In this document: positions 50,737 to 58,230 of the stretch, piece after piece
Layout of the letters: the number at the start of each line of letters is the position of its first letter
Position numbering within the stretch: position 1 is the first letter of the stretch
From: Roseburia sp.
Lineage (GTDB): Bacteria > Bacillota > Clostridia > Oscillospirales > Ruminococcaceae
Assembly (NCBI GenBank): GCA_023666265.1
Contig: JAMPCH010000010.1
Coordinates: 1 to 61,988 of the forward strand
Reading direction: 5' to 3'
DNA: 61,988 nucleotides
The notes under the pieces: model-generated
What the model saw: only the letters and a program-made list of their open reading frames with translations
What the model was told of the DNA's origin: nothing
Databases searched by the model: none
Made by a program: the position numbers and the translations under genes

Positions 50737-50765
50737 GCAAAAAATAAAGCCCTACACATTATTAA

Positions 50766-50794
50766 AGTATACCACAGATAGACGATCTTGTCAA
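50766..50794 (-). promoter_or_regulatory. Promoter of the polysaccharide operon
   Basis: On the minus strand TTGACA (50794-50789), 17-bp spacer, TATACT (50771-50766). It faces about 21 kb of minus-strand genes down to 29513 with no clear internal terminator. No JUMPstart/ops element (GGCGGTAG) was seen in the leader (50543-50765). Confidence 0.8.
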
Positions 50795-50848
50795 CTCTTT
50801 TTTCCACTTTTATCCATTTTAACAGGTAAACCGACAGTCCAACCAAGC

Positions 50849-50885
50849 CAAAAACGCCCGAGAATCCGTGATCCTCGGGCGTTTA
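50849..50885 (-). terminator. Intrinsic terminator after the DMT permease gene
   Basis: CGCCCGAG (50855-50862) pairs with CTCGGGCG (50874-50881) around an 11-base loop; five T residues follow on the minus strand. Confidence 0.85.
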
Positions 50886-50900
50886 TCGCCGCATTCCGGC

Positions 50901-51818
50901 TTATCCTTCTCTCTCTTTCCTTCTCCGGGGAATCGGCACCTGCACCAACACCACCGCCGCGAACACCACGACGCACCCCGCGATCTGGCGCGCGGTCATG
51001 GTCTGGTCGGTCGTGAGGAAGCCGATCTTATAGGCGAGATAGCCCGCAATCGTCGAGATCACGGACTCGAGACTCAGAATGAGCGCCGCCGCCGTCGGGT
51101 TCATGCCCTTTTGCCCGACGATCTGGAGCGTATAACCGACCCCGCTCGAGAGGATCCCCGCGTAGAGGATCGGGATCGCCCCGTCGCAGACCTGCCCTAA
51201 AGACGGCTCCTCAAAGATTAGGGCGAGAACGCCGCTCACGACCGCGCAGGTAAAAAACTGGATACACGAGAGCATGACCCCGTCCGCTAGCGGCGAAAAG
51301 CGGTCGATCACGAGGATATGCACCGCGAACAGCACCGAGCAGATCAACACCAACAGGTCGCCCGTCCCGATCGAGAGCGAGCCGTCGATACAGAGCAGGT
51401 ACATCCCCGCGACCGCGATCAGCGCCGCGATCCAGACGACCGGCGGCGCCTTTCGCCCGATCGCGATCCCGAGGATCGGCGTAAAAATGATATAAAGCGC
51501 GGTGATAAAGCCGCTTTTTCCGACCGTCGTCCCCATGATCCCGAACTGTTGAAAAAGCGCCGCCGCCGTCAGCGCCAGCCCACAACAGACCCCGCCGATC
51601 AGCGTGATCCGCCACGGGATCGGCTGTTTCTCCTTCTCCCGCGCGCGGCGAAAAAGGATCACCGGGATCAGGACGATCCCCCCGAGGAGGCTTCGCGCCG
51701 CAGTGAAGGTAAAAGCGCCCATGCTCTCGCCGCCCATCGCTTGGGTGACGAAGGCGCTCCCCCAAATGAGCGCCGTCAAAAAGAGGAGGAGGCTGTTTTT
51801 TAAAGTTACCTTATTCAT
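50901..51818 (-). CDS. DMT-superfamily permease (EamA family)
   Basis: 305 residues, ten hydrophobic helices in two EamA repeats (LLLFLTALIWGSAFVTQAMGG for the first, LLVLICSVLFAVHILVIDR for the second). ALNE/GTTVGKSGFITALYIIFTPI and SLESVISTIAGYLAYKI are typical. These proteins export metabolites such as amino acids or nucleosides; the substrate is not predictable. It ends in an intrinsic terminator. It is followed upstream by amino-acid ABC genes on the same strand, 12 bases away, so they may share a transcript. Confidence 0.9.
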   Translation of the reverse strand: MNKVTLKNSLLLFLTALIWGSAFVTQAMGGESMGAFTFTAARSLLGGIVLIPVILFRRAREKEKQPIPWRITLIGGVCCGLALTAAALFQQFGIMGTTVGKSGFITALYIIFTPILGIAIGRKAPPVVWIAALIAVAGMYLLCIDGSLSIGTGDLLVLICSVLFAVHILVIDRFSPLADGVMLSCIQFFTCAVVSGVLALIFEEPSLGQVCDGAIPILYAGILSSGVGYTLQIVGQKGMNPTAAALILSLESVISTIAGYLAYKIGFLTTDQTMTARQIAGCVVVFAAVVLVQVPIPRRRKEREG

Positions 51819-51829
51819 TTTTTGTGAAG

Positions 51830-52603
51830 TCAGCTGATCCGGCGGCTCTGAACGGACTGGAGGAACTGGCGCGTGCGCTCCTCCTTCGCGTTCGAGAACA
51901 TTCTTTCGGGCGTGTCGATCTCCAAAATGACCCCTTGATACATAAACACCACGCGGTCGGAGACCTCCCGCGCGAAGCCCATTTCGTGGGTCACGACGAT
52001 CATCGTCATCCCCTCGTTCGCCAGCTCCTTCATGACCTGTAAGACCTCGCCGACGAGCTCGGGGTCGAGTGCCGAGGTCGGCTCGTCAAAGAGCATCATC
52101 TTCGGCTGCATGGCGAGCGCGCGGGCGATCGCGACGCGCTGCTGCTGACCGCCGGAGAGCTTCGAGGGGTACGCGTCCGCCTTATCGCTCAGACCGACCT
52201 TTTCGAGAAGCGCCTTCGCGCTCTTCTCCGCGTCGACACGGTTGACCTTTTTGACGTTCATCGGCGCGAGCATGAGATTTTCCAGCGCGGTCAGGTGGGG
52301 GAAAAGGTTGAACCGCTGAAACACCATACCCATTTCGAGGAGCGCCTTGTGGCGCTCGGCGGAGGTGATCGAGACGCGGTTCACGCCGTTCTCGCGGTCG
52401 TCGAGGAGCTTCTCCTCGACCCAAAGCTTCCCGCTCGTGATCTTTTCGAGGTGGTTGAGCGAGCGGAGATAGGTCGACTTCCCCGCGCCCGAGGGACCGA
52501 TAAGACAAACGACCTCCCCCTGTTCCACCGTAAGCGAGCAATTTTTCAGCACCTTCAGCTCGCCGAAATCCTTACATAAATTTTCGGTTCGGATCATTGA
52601 CAT
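51830..52603 (-). CDS. Polar amino-acid ABC transporter, ATPase
   Basis: 257 residues. Walker [11 protein letters not shown]-loop [15 protein letters not shown], signature LSGGQQQR, Walker [16 protein letters not shown] and [18 protein letters not shown], a typical GlnQ/HisP-like protein. With the permease (52622-53599) and binding protein (53668-54432) it forms an uptake system of the polar amino-acid family. Confidence 0.95.
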   Translation of the reverse strand: MSMIRTENLCKDFGELKVLKNCSLTVEQGEVVCLIGPSGAGKSTYLRSLNHLEKITSGKLWVEEKLLDDRENGVNRVSITSAERHKALLEMGMVFQRFNLFPHLTALENLMLAPMNVKKVNRVDAEKSAKALLEKVGLSDKADAYPSKLSGGQQQRVAIARALAMQPKMMLFDEPTSALDPELVGEVLQVMKELANEGMTMIVVTHEMGFAREVSDRVVFMYQGVILEIDTPERMFSNAKEERTRQFLQSVQSRRIS

Positions 52604-52621
52604 GAAAAAACGCCCCCTTCC

Positions 52622-53599
52622 TTATTCATAGATCGAAAATTTCTTTTCCAGTACGGAAAAGATCTTTGAGAATACCGCCGTGATCACGAGATAGATCACC
52701 ATCGCGATGATATAGACCGAGACCTCACCCGAGGAGGAGAGGATCGAGCTCGTGATCTTAGAGAGATCCTGTAGCGCGATGATCGAGGTCAGCGCCGCGT
52801 CCTTTAATACCATGATAAACTCGTTCGCGATCGGCGGGATGAGGCGGCGGTACGTCTGAGGAATGATGATCTTTCGCATGGTCTGTCCGTAGGACAGACC
52901 GAGTACCTTCGCCGCCTCGAATTGTCCCTTATCGATCGACTCGATCGCCGCGCGGATGATCTCGGCGCAGTACGCCGCCGAATTAAGGCTGAAAGCGATC
53001 CACGCCGCGACAAAGCGGTCGTTGATCGTCAGCGCGGGGAAAAGGAGCGGAAGCCCGAACCAAAGGAAGTACAACTGCATCAAAAGCGGCGTCCCGCGGA
53101 AGAAGAAGATATACGCGCGACAGACGTATTGGATCGGCTTGAATTTCGCCATCTTCCCGAGTGCGAAAAAGACCGAAAGGAGTACGCCCGTCACGACCGA
53201 GGTGAGCGTCAATAGGATCGTGATCTTCGCGCCGTCGAGAAGGCGCGGGAGCCACGCCACAAAGTTCACAAAAAAATTAAGGAAAGGGTTATCCCCCGCG
53301 TCGATGACGTTCCCCGCGATCCCGAGGAGCATCGTCGTCCTTACGTCGCTGGAGCTGACCTGTTTGACCGCCTTATAGCTCGTCATGATCCCGATCGAGT
53401 AAAAATCCTCCGAGCCGCGCTTCGCCTCGATCTCGGTAAAGCTTTGGGGGATATTCTCGAGGAAGTCCTCCTTCGTCGGGGCGGTCAGCCCGAGCGGGAT
53501 ACAGACGGCGACGATCGCGAGGATCACGATCGCGGCGACCAAAAGCTTTTTCGGGAATTTTTTCTCCGTCCCGTCCTGTTTCTTTTCCGTTTCGCCCAT
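52622..53599 (-). CDS. Polar amino-acid ABC transporter, permease
   Basis: 325 residues, longer than the usual 220-240. An extra N-terminal helix (about 19-40) and an outside segment of about 70 residues precede the core permease (GAKITILLTLTSVVTGVLLS). The EAA loop is EAAKVLGLSYGQTMRKIIIPQ. The extra segment (FLENIPQSFTEIEAKRGSEDFYSIGIMTSY) may be a leftover of, or interact with, the binding protein. Confidence 0.92.
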   Translation of the reverse strand: MGETEKKQDGTEKKFPKKLLVAAIVILAIVAVCIPLGLTAPTKEDFLENIPQSFTEIEAKRGSEDFYSIGIMTSYKAVKQVSSSDVRTTMLLGIAGNVIDAGDNPFLNFFVNFVAWLPRLLDGAKITILLTLTSVVTGVLLSVFFALGKMAKFKPIQYVCRAYIFFFRGTPLLMQLYFLWFGLPLLFPALTINDRFVAAWIAFSLNSAAYCAEIIRAAIESIDKGQFEAAKVLGLSYGQTMRKIIIPQTYRRLIPPIANEFIMVLKDAALTSIIALQDLSKITSSILSSSGEVSVYIIAMVIYLVITAVFSKIFSVLEKKFSIYE

Positions 53600-53624
53600 T
53601 TTCCTTTTCCTTTCCGTTTATACC

Positions 53625-53659
53625 GAAAACGGCAGACCGAGAGGTCTGCCCGTTCGGAA
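53625..53659 (-). terminator. Intercistronic stem-loop after the binding-protein gene
   Basis: CCGAAAACGGCAGACC pairs with GGTCTGCCCGTTCGG around GAGA. It stands between the binding-protein stop and the permease start and has only a short T-run, so it probably lets some transcription through and favours binding-protein production, a common arrangement. Confidence 0.7.
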
Positions 53660-53667
53660 TATCTGAT

Positions 53668-54432
53668 TTAGAAGTATTTCGCGAGGATCTCGTCGAGCGT
53701 CCCGTCCGCCTTGATCTCGGCGATCGCCGCGTTGATCTTTGACTGAAGCTCGGTGTTCTCCTTTTGAATGCAGACCGCGAACAGCTCGGGGTCGCTGTCC
53801 TGCATCCACGTCCGCTCGAACTTCGAGCCTTCGCCGAGATAGCTGTCCGCGACGGTACTGTCACAGATCACGGCGTCGAGCCGCCCCGCCTCGAGGTCGG
53901 AATAAACGTCGATGACTTTGGCGTATTCATAAGGCTCAAAGTCGATGTTATTCGTCTTGGCGTAATCGGTGATGAAAATATCGGAGGTCGTCTCCTCCTG
54001 ATACCCGACGCGTAGCCCCGCGACCTCGTCGGGCGAGGCGGGCTTGATCTCCGCGTCCTTCATCGTGACGAGACACTGATAATTCTCGATATACGTGTCG
54101 GAAAAAAGATAGTTGAGGCTACGCTCCGGCGTAACGGTGACCGCCGAGATGACACAGTCGTAATCCCCCTTATCAAGACCCGCGAAAATGCCGTCCCAAG
54201 CGGTATCGACCAGCTCATACTCCACGCCCATTTTTTCGGCGATCGCCTTCCCGAGCTCGATGTCGACCCCGATCGCGGTCACGCCGTCCGCGTCGTAATA
54301 TTCAAAGGGCGGATAGCCGACCTCCGCGCCGACTCTGAGCTTTTCGCCGCTTCCCTCCGCCGCGCCGCAGGCGGAAACGGACATGAGCGCCGCGCAGGCG
54401 AGCGCGCCGGCAAGTATTTTCTTCATTTTCAT
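53668..54432 (-). CDS. Polar amino-acid ABC transporter, substrate-binding lipoprotein
   Basis: 254 residues. Lipoprotein signal ending VSAC (Cys at 22). LRVGAEVGYPPFEYYDADG, IGVDIELGKAIAEKMGVEYELVDTAWDGIFAGLDKGDYDCVISAVTVTPER are typical of SBP family 3. It captures an amino acid outside the membrane. Ligand unknown. First gene of the operon, with a strong promoter. Confidence 0.95.
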   Translation of the reverse strand: MKMKKILAGALACAALMSVSACGAAEGSGEKLRVGAEVGYPPFEYYDADGVTAIGVDIELGKAIAEKMGVEYELVDTAWDGIFAGLDKGDYDCVISAVTVTPERSLNYLFSDTYIENYQCLVTMKDAEIKPASPDEVAGLRVGYQEETTSDIFITDYAKTNNIDFEPYEYAKVIDVYSDLEAGRLDAVICDSTVADSYLGEGSKFERTWMQDSDPELFAVCIQKENTELQSKINAAIAEIKADGTLDEILAKYF

Positions 54433-54497
54433 ATGTACAACGTCCTTTCTTACTTTTGTTCTTTTTACGGAAGGAGCGCGAAAGCCCCTACGTTGTG

Positions 54498-54526
54498 ACT
54501 ATATCATATTTTCCGCGCCGTGTCAA
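54498..54526 (-). promoter_or_regulatory. Promoter of the amino-acid ABC operon
   Basis: On the minus strand TTGACA (54526-54521), 17-bp spacer, TATAGT (54503-54498). Leader of about 60 bases to the start. Confidence 0.85.
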
Positions 54527-54769
54527 CAATTTTTTTAAGGAAATTTGAATATTATGCGTTTTTTTACCATTTCGCGGAAAATAAGCCGAAATCCCCCTCG
54601 TTTTTATACAAATTTCCCCGATTTTATTCAAAACATTCGCCTTTTATTCATTTCCGTTTTGGGAAGCGCTTCGCGGCGCTCCCGCCGGGTCGGGCGAAAG
54701 CTTCGGGCTTTATTAGACCTCCTCGGGAACTTCCGGAATGCTGAATGGCGACGGTTTTTTTGCGTTGTA

Positions 54770-54963
54770 AGGGCAATACCGCACAATGAACGCAGGACTT
54801 CGCTCGCGAAGTCCGCGCCTTATGCCGTCCGATTGACAGTCATATTTTCCGCCATATCGCACAAAAATCCTTTGACATACGCCAGTATGCCTGCAAGATT
54901 TTTGCACGATCTGACAAAAAATCTGACTGCCACTCGAACGACAATCATTGCGCGGTATAGCCC
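54770..54963. repeat. Repeat B, copy 2 (structured repeat)
   Basis: About 194 bp related to 8943-9121. Ends GGGCAATACCGCACAATGA and TCATTGCGCGGTATAGCCC pair. Inside are GGACTTCG/CGAAGTCC, a stem CAAAAATC/GATTTTTG and its cap CATAC-GCCA-GTATG. Just to the right (54974-55003) a block CCGCAGGAATACTTTG then TGTATTTCAAGG matches part of repeat A. The rest of the 54533-55032 gap shows no gene. Confidence 0.85.
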
Positions 54964-55032
54964 GAAGTCGGGTTTCCGCAGGAATACTTTGTGTATTTCA
55001 AGGGAAGCCGGCAAAGCACAACACAAAAAGGA

Positions 55033-55827
55033 CTAGTCAAGCAGTATTTCGGAAGTTTCCGAGGTGGTCTGTCTCTCCCCGATCCGCTTCGCGCCGAGGT
55101 CGACCCACGTCGGACGAAAGCCGCAGTTCAGCGCGATATTTTGAGAGGCGATATTCGCGGCGCTCGTTCCGTAAAACGGGATATTCCCGTGACGGAGGAT
55201 CTTATTCTTTAAAAGCGTGACGAGATACGTCCCGACCCCGCGCGAGCGGTACTCGGGGAGGACGTCGATCCCGATCTGTTCCCAGCCGGGCGCGTCCTCG
55301 GAACAGCCCGCCATCCCCATGATCTTATCCCCGTCATAGGCGCATACCGCGACCGTATCGGGTCGCGCGGGCGTATAGGCGGTACAGATCGCGTTCGGGA
55401 AGCGCGGATCGCCGTAAAACGGCTCGATCTCTCCCCGCCCAAAGAACCACTTAACCGGGTCGCTTCGCGTCGGGGTCACCTCCGACGCGGACAGGAACAT
55501 ATGATGCGGCGGCAAAAGCGTATAGCCGAAACGGTTCAGCTCCCGCTCGAGCGGGATCAGGTTCGGGGTCTCAAAAAGCCAAAACCCCGTCTTTTCCGCG
55601 ATCCATTCCCTTAAAAAGGGGTGGAGCCGCTCGTCGGCGGTCACGACCGCGTTCGTCCCGAGCGTCGCCATCTGAAAAAAGGGCGGCTCCTTTTCGTCAT
55701 ACCGCCGCCGCCCCTCACGGAGCGCCGAAACGGTGAGGACGTTTTTATTCCCGCGAAAGTCCTCGGGTCGGGCGTTAAGGTCGAGCGCCAAAAGCCGTAA
55801 AAGCTCGCCGTAATGCTCTCTCGCCAT
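55033..55827 (-). CDS. GNAT family N-acetyltransferase
   Basis: 264 residues from MAREHYGELLRLL, with AAGGAGGG 8 bases before the ATG; an ATG 7 codons upstream lacks such a site. The acetyl-CoA motif is IGIDVLPEYRSRGVGTYLVTLLKN and the last strand has SAANIASQNIALNCGFRP. The N-terminal 130 residues form a second, degenerate GNAT-like part. Substrate unknown. Confidence 0.85.
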   Translation of the reverse strand: MAREHYGELLRLLALDLNARPEDFRGNKNVLTVSALREGRRRYDEKEPPFFQMATLGTNAVVTADERLHPFLREWIAEKTGFWLFETPNLIPLERELNRFGYTLLPPHHMFLSASEVTPTRSDPVKWFFGRGEIEPFYGDPRFPNAICTAYTPARPDTVAVCAYDGDKIMGMAGCSEDAPGWEQIGIDVLPEYRSRGVGTYLVTLLKNKILRHGNIPFYGTSAANIASQNIALNCGFRPTWVDLGAKRIGERQTTSETSEILLD

Positions 55828-55860
55828 AAGTTTACCCTCCTTCTTCAAAATAAAAAACGA

Positions 55861-55898
55861 AAAAACTTCCGCCCGCGAAACACGGGCGGAGGTTTTGT
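55861..55898. terminator. Intrinsic terminator between the SprA-like and GNAT genes
   Basis: ACTTCCGCCCG pairs with CGGGCGGAGGT around CGAAACA, flanked by A- and T-runs on both sides. It would end the SprA-like transcript on the minus strand. Confidence 0.85.
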
Positions 55899-56558
55899 TC
55901 AGGCATTTTCAGCCGATTTAAGATCAGAGCCGTCAAATCCCAGCATAAACATACTGTGGAAATCGCGGAGATCGGCGCGGGTAACGGTATACGTTAGACC
56001 GCCCGACACATAAATTCTCCCGCATTCCTCACAGGTATCGGTCTTGATCCGAACGAACTGCGAGACAACGCGCTTCCCCTCTTGATCCGCCTTCGCGTTT
56101 TCGCGGCGGACGTGCTCCATTTCGTGCCCCCGGACGCGGTACGCGGCGGCGGCGGGGCTCATCCTCGTGGCGGACTGGAACGAAACAGCGGAATCGGTCG
56201 AGTCGTCCTGATAGCGCCGCTTACGACAGGTCTCGCATTGGCACATCGGGAGATCCTTTGAGAATCCGTCCTGTTTCCGACCATCCTTCTCGGTCTTATC
56301 GTCGCCCTTCCCTTTTAAAGAGAAGGGATCGGTCTCGTCCTCCTTCTCCTTATCGAGCTTTGGCATAGCGACCGGGCGATGTTCGTCCTTGAGCTTACCG
56401 TCGAGATCATAGCGGCTTTCCGCCTTAGCGACGGTCTCTTCGTCCCTGAGGTTCAATTTTTTGGCTTCTTCCGAAGTCTTAGCCTGCGGAGATAAATTTA
56501 CGGCGTTCTGATAGGCTGAGATCCCTGAACCGGCGTGATGAATACTGCCGAGCGCCAT
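55899..56558 (-). CDS. SprA-like putative metalloprotease with HEMEH motif
   Basis: 219 residues from MALGSIHHAGSGISAYQ, with GGAGGAGATAGG before the ATG at 56558. The middle is a charged, low-complexity linker. The C-terminal half has CQCETCRKRRYQDDSTDSAVSF, the zinc-protease-like VRGHEMEHVRRENAKA and CEECGRIYVSGG. This pattern matches a conserved clostridial family related to SprA. Function unknown. The two CxxC pairs could bind zinc or be redox-active. Confidence 0.78.
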   Translation of the reverse strand: MALGSIHHAGSGISAYQNAVNLSPQAKTSEEAKKLNLRDEETVAKAESRYDLDGKLKDEHRPVAMPKLDKEKEDETDPFSLKGKGDDKTEKDGRKQDGFSKDLPMCQCETCRKRRYQDDSTDSAVSFQSATRMSPAAAAYRVRGHEMEHVRRENAKADQEGKRVVSQFVRIKTDTCEECGRIYVSGGLTYTVTRADLRDFHSMFMLGFDGSDLKSAENA

Positions 56559-56810
56559 TCCTATCTCCTCCGTTGAATGAATTGTAAAGGTGTAAAGATA
56601 TAAAGCTTTTTTGCACAAATCAATTAGGCTATATGATAACCTATATTAAAGTATAGCATAAGTAAGCTCGGATTGCAAGCCTTTTTTACACGATTATGAA
56701 GAAAAAACGAAAATTTCGTGAAAAGAGATAATTTAAGGGGGTAAAATACGGTAATTTTACCGAATTTTACGAGGAAAAGACGTAAAAAATTAAAATATTT
56801 AAAAAAATTA

Positions 56811-56840
56811 TTGCAATCCCGCTCCTTTTTATGGTATAAT
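56811..56840 (+). promoter_or_regulatory. Promoter of the phosphoribosyltransferase-like gene
   Basis: TTGCAA (56811-56816), 18-bp spacer, TATAAT (56835-56840), about 45 bases before the ATG. The preceding 250 bases (56559-56810) are A+T-rich and show no gene that I can support. Confidence 0.7.
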
Positions 56841-56887
56841 AGAAGCATCAAAAGCCATCGCTTCGGCGGAAAGGACGGTTAAGGTAT

Positions 56888-57523
56888 ATGGATTTTACCA
56901 TGAAAGAAGTCAAGCTGGCGAGAAACAAGAGGATCCGCTTTGGTATCCTCCCCGGTCATTTCGCCACGAACCATTCCCACGTAAGCTGTTATATCGACGT
57001 GAGCGAGATCAAAAACAGCTTTAAGGCGGCGCGCGAGACCGCGAAGGAGCTCGCGGGCATGCTCCACGGTACGCCGATCGACGCGATCCTTTGCGTCGAG
57101 GGGACGCGCCTGATCGGCGCCTTCCTCGCGGAGGAGCTCTCCTCGGGGATCCACGGGATGAGCGCGGGGAACGACATCAACGTCATCACCCCCGAGTTCG
57201 GGATCGATAACCAGATCATCCTCCGCGATAATATCCAGCCCATGATCCGCGATAAACAGGTTCTCATCCTCGTCTCCTCCGTCTCGTCGGGTAAGAGCGT
57301 CCGTAAAACGGTGAACTGTATCCGCTATTACGGCGGTAAGCCCGTCGCCGCCTGCGCCCTCTTCAGCGATATTCCCGAGGACGAGGGCGTCAAGATCTAC
57401 AGTATCTTCGGCGCGGACGACCTCCCGAACTATACGAGCCATCGCCCCTCGGAGTGTCCGATGTGCGCCGAGGGGAGGAAGATCGACGCCCTCGTCAACA
57501 GCTTCGGCTATTCGCGGCTCTGA
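56888..57523 (+). CDS. Phosphoribosyltransferase-fold protein (orotate PRTase-like)
   Basis: 211 residues. Central part GTPIDAILCVEGTRLIGAFLAEEL and QVLILVSSVSSGKSVRKTVNCIRYYGGKPVAA follow the type I PRTase fold with its PRPP loop. The two acidic residues usually before the loop (as in VDDVxTTG) are replaced by VSSVSSG, so PRPP binding is doubtful. A C-terminal CPMCAEGRKIDALVNSFGYSRL may bind zinc. Clostridial relatives are often named orotate phosphoribosyltransferase. No pyr genes are near, so a regulatory role is as likely. Confidence 0.78.
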   Translation: MDFTMKEVKLARNKRIRFGILPGHFATNHSHVSCYIDVSEIKNSFKAARETAKELAGMLHGTPIDAILCVEGTRLIGAFLAEELSSGIHGMSAGNDINVITPEFGIDNQIILRDNIQPMIRDKQVLILVSSVSSGKSVRKTVNCIRYYGGKPVAACALFSDIPEDEGVKIYSIFGADDLPNYTSHRPSECPMCAEGRKIDALVNSFGYSRL

Positions 57524-57544
57524 TCCCTCGGCAGTCCCCCGCGC

Positions 57545-57580
57545 GGCGTACCTTATTGTATAAGGTACGCCCCCTTTTTT
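57545..57580 (+). terminator. Intrinsic terminator after the PRTase-like gene
   Basis: GGCGTACCTTAT pairs perfectly with ATAAGGTACGCC around TGT; CCC and six T residues follow. Confidence 0.9.
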
Positions 57581-57604
57581 CGTCTAATTTTCATAAAACC
57601 CGCC

Positions 57605-57633
57605 TTGACATTGTTGGTAAAAGGTGCTATAAT
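57605..57633 (+). promoter_or_regulatory. Promoter of the marR-ABC exporter operon
   Basis: TTGACA (57605-57610), 17-bp spacer, TATAAT (57628-57633): a near-perfect housekeeping promoter. Confidence 0.85.
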
Positions 57634-57664
57634 TGTTCGTATGCGAACAGTTCGCGTTCGAACA
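57634..57664. promoter_or_regulatory. Palindromic operator, probably bound by the MarR protein
   Basis: TGTTCG-TATG-CGAACA (57634-57649) directly after the -10 box, followed at once by GTTCGCGTTCGAAC (57650-57663), a second inverted repeat with the same half-site. They cover the expected transcription start. A MarR dimer bound here would block the operon until a ligand releases it. Confidence 0.75.
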
Positions 57665-57698
57665 AGCCGTTCGGGACGGCGAAAAGAGGTGAAAGATC

Positions 57699-58190
57699 TT
57701 GCCCGAGACGAAAGAAAAAAGGTTCGTCGGTATGACGATCCGCTGTCTTTCCCGTATGATCAGCCGCCGGCTCGAGGGGCTTCACGGGAAGGATTCGGAC
57801 TCCACGCGCTATCACGGGCGGGTCGTCGGCTATCTGAGCCGACGGCGGGGAGAGGACGTTTTTCAGCGCGACATCGAGGCGCATTTCGGGATCCAGCGCT
57901 CGACCGCGACCCGCCTTCTCCAGCTGATGGAGAGTAACGGGCTGATCCGAAGGGAATCCGTCCCGTCGGACGCGCGGCTCAAAAAAATAACGCTGACCGA
58001 TAAGGGGGTCGCCTTTGACGAGCGGGTACGCGGCGAGATCGACCGCTTTGAGGCGGCGCTCGTCCGAGGATTTAGCGAGGAGGAGCTTAACGAGTTTTTT
58101 CGCCTCGCGGATAAGCTCGAAGCCACGCTCTCGGAAATGGAGCGTGAAAACCGGGAGGGAGCGCCTCCTTCCCAAAAAAATAAAACATAA
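57699..58190 (+). CDS. MarR family transcriptional regulator
   Basis: 163 residues with a TTG start at 57699 preceded by AGAGGTG. The winged helix is VFQRDIEAHFGIQRSTATRLLQLMESNGLIRRESVPSDARLKKITLTDKGV, including the DxRxxxxxLTxxG wing. Such regulators repress their own operon and drug exporters. It precedes two ABC half-transporters by 40 bases, so it likely controls them through the operator at 57634-57664. Confidence 0.93.
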   Translation: MPETKEKRFVGMTIRCLSRMISRRLEGLHGKDSDSTRYHGRVVGYLSRRRGEDVFQRDIEAHFGIQRSTATRLLQLMESNGLIRRESVPSDARLKKITLTDKGVAFDERVRGEIDRFEAALVRGFSEEELNEFFRLADKLEATLSEMERENREGAPPSQKNKT

Positions 58191-58230
58191 AAAATGAAAT
58201 CAAGTAAACAAAGGAAAGGTAGGATTTGCC

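Noticed and set aside
50535-50846. 103-codon frame in the polysaccharide operon leader
   Set aside because: It covers the promoter and palindrome, has no ribosome site and no protein-like pattern.
56624-56851. 75-codon minus-strand frame upstream of the PRTase-like gene
   Set aside because: Low-complexity Phe/Lys/Leu translation of A+T-rich DNA that also contains the plus-strand promoter.
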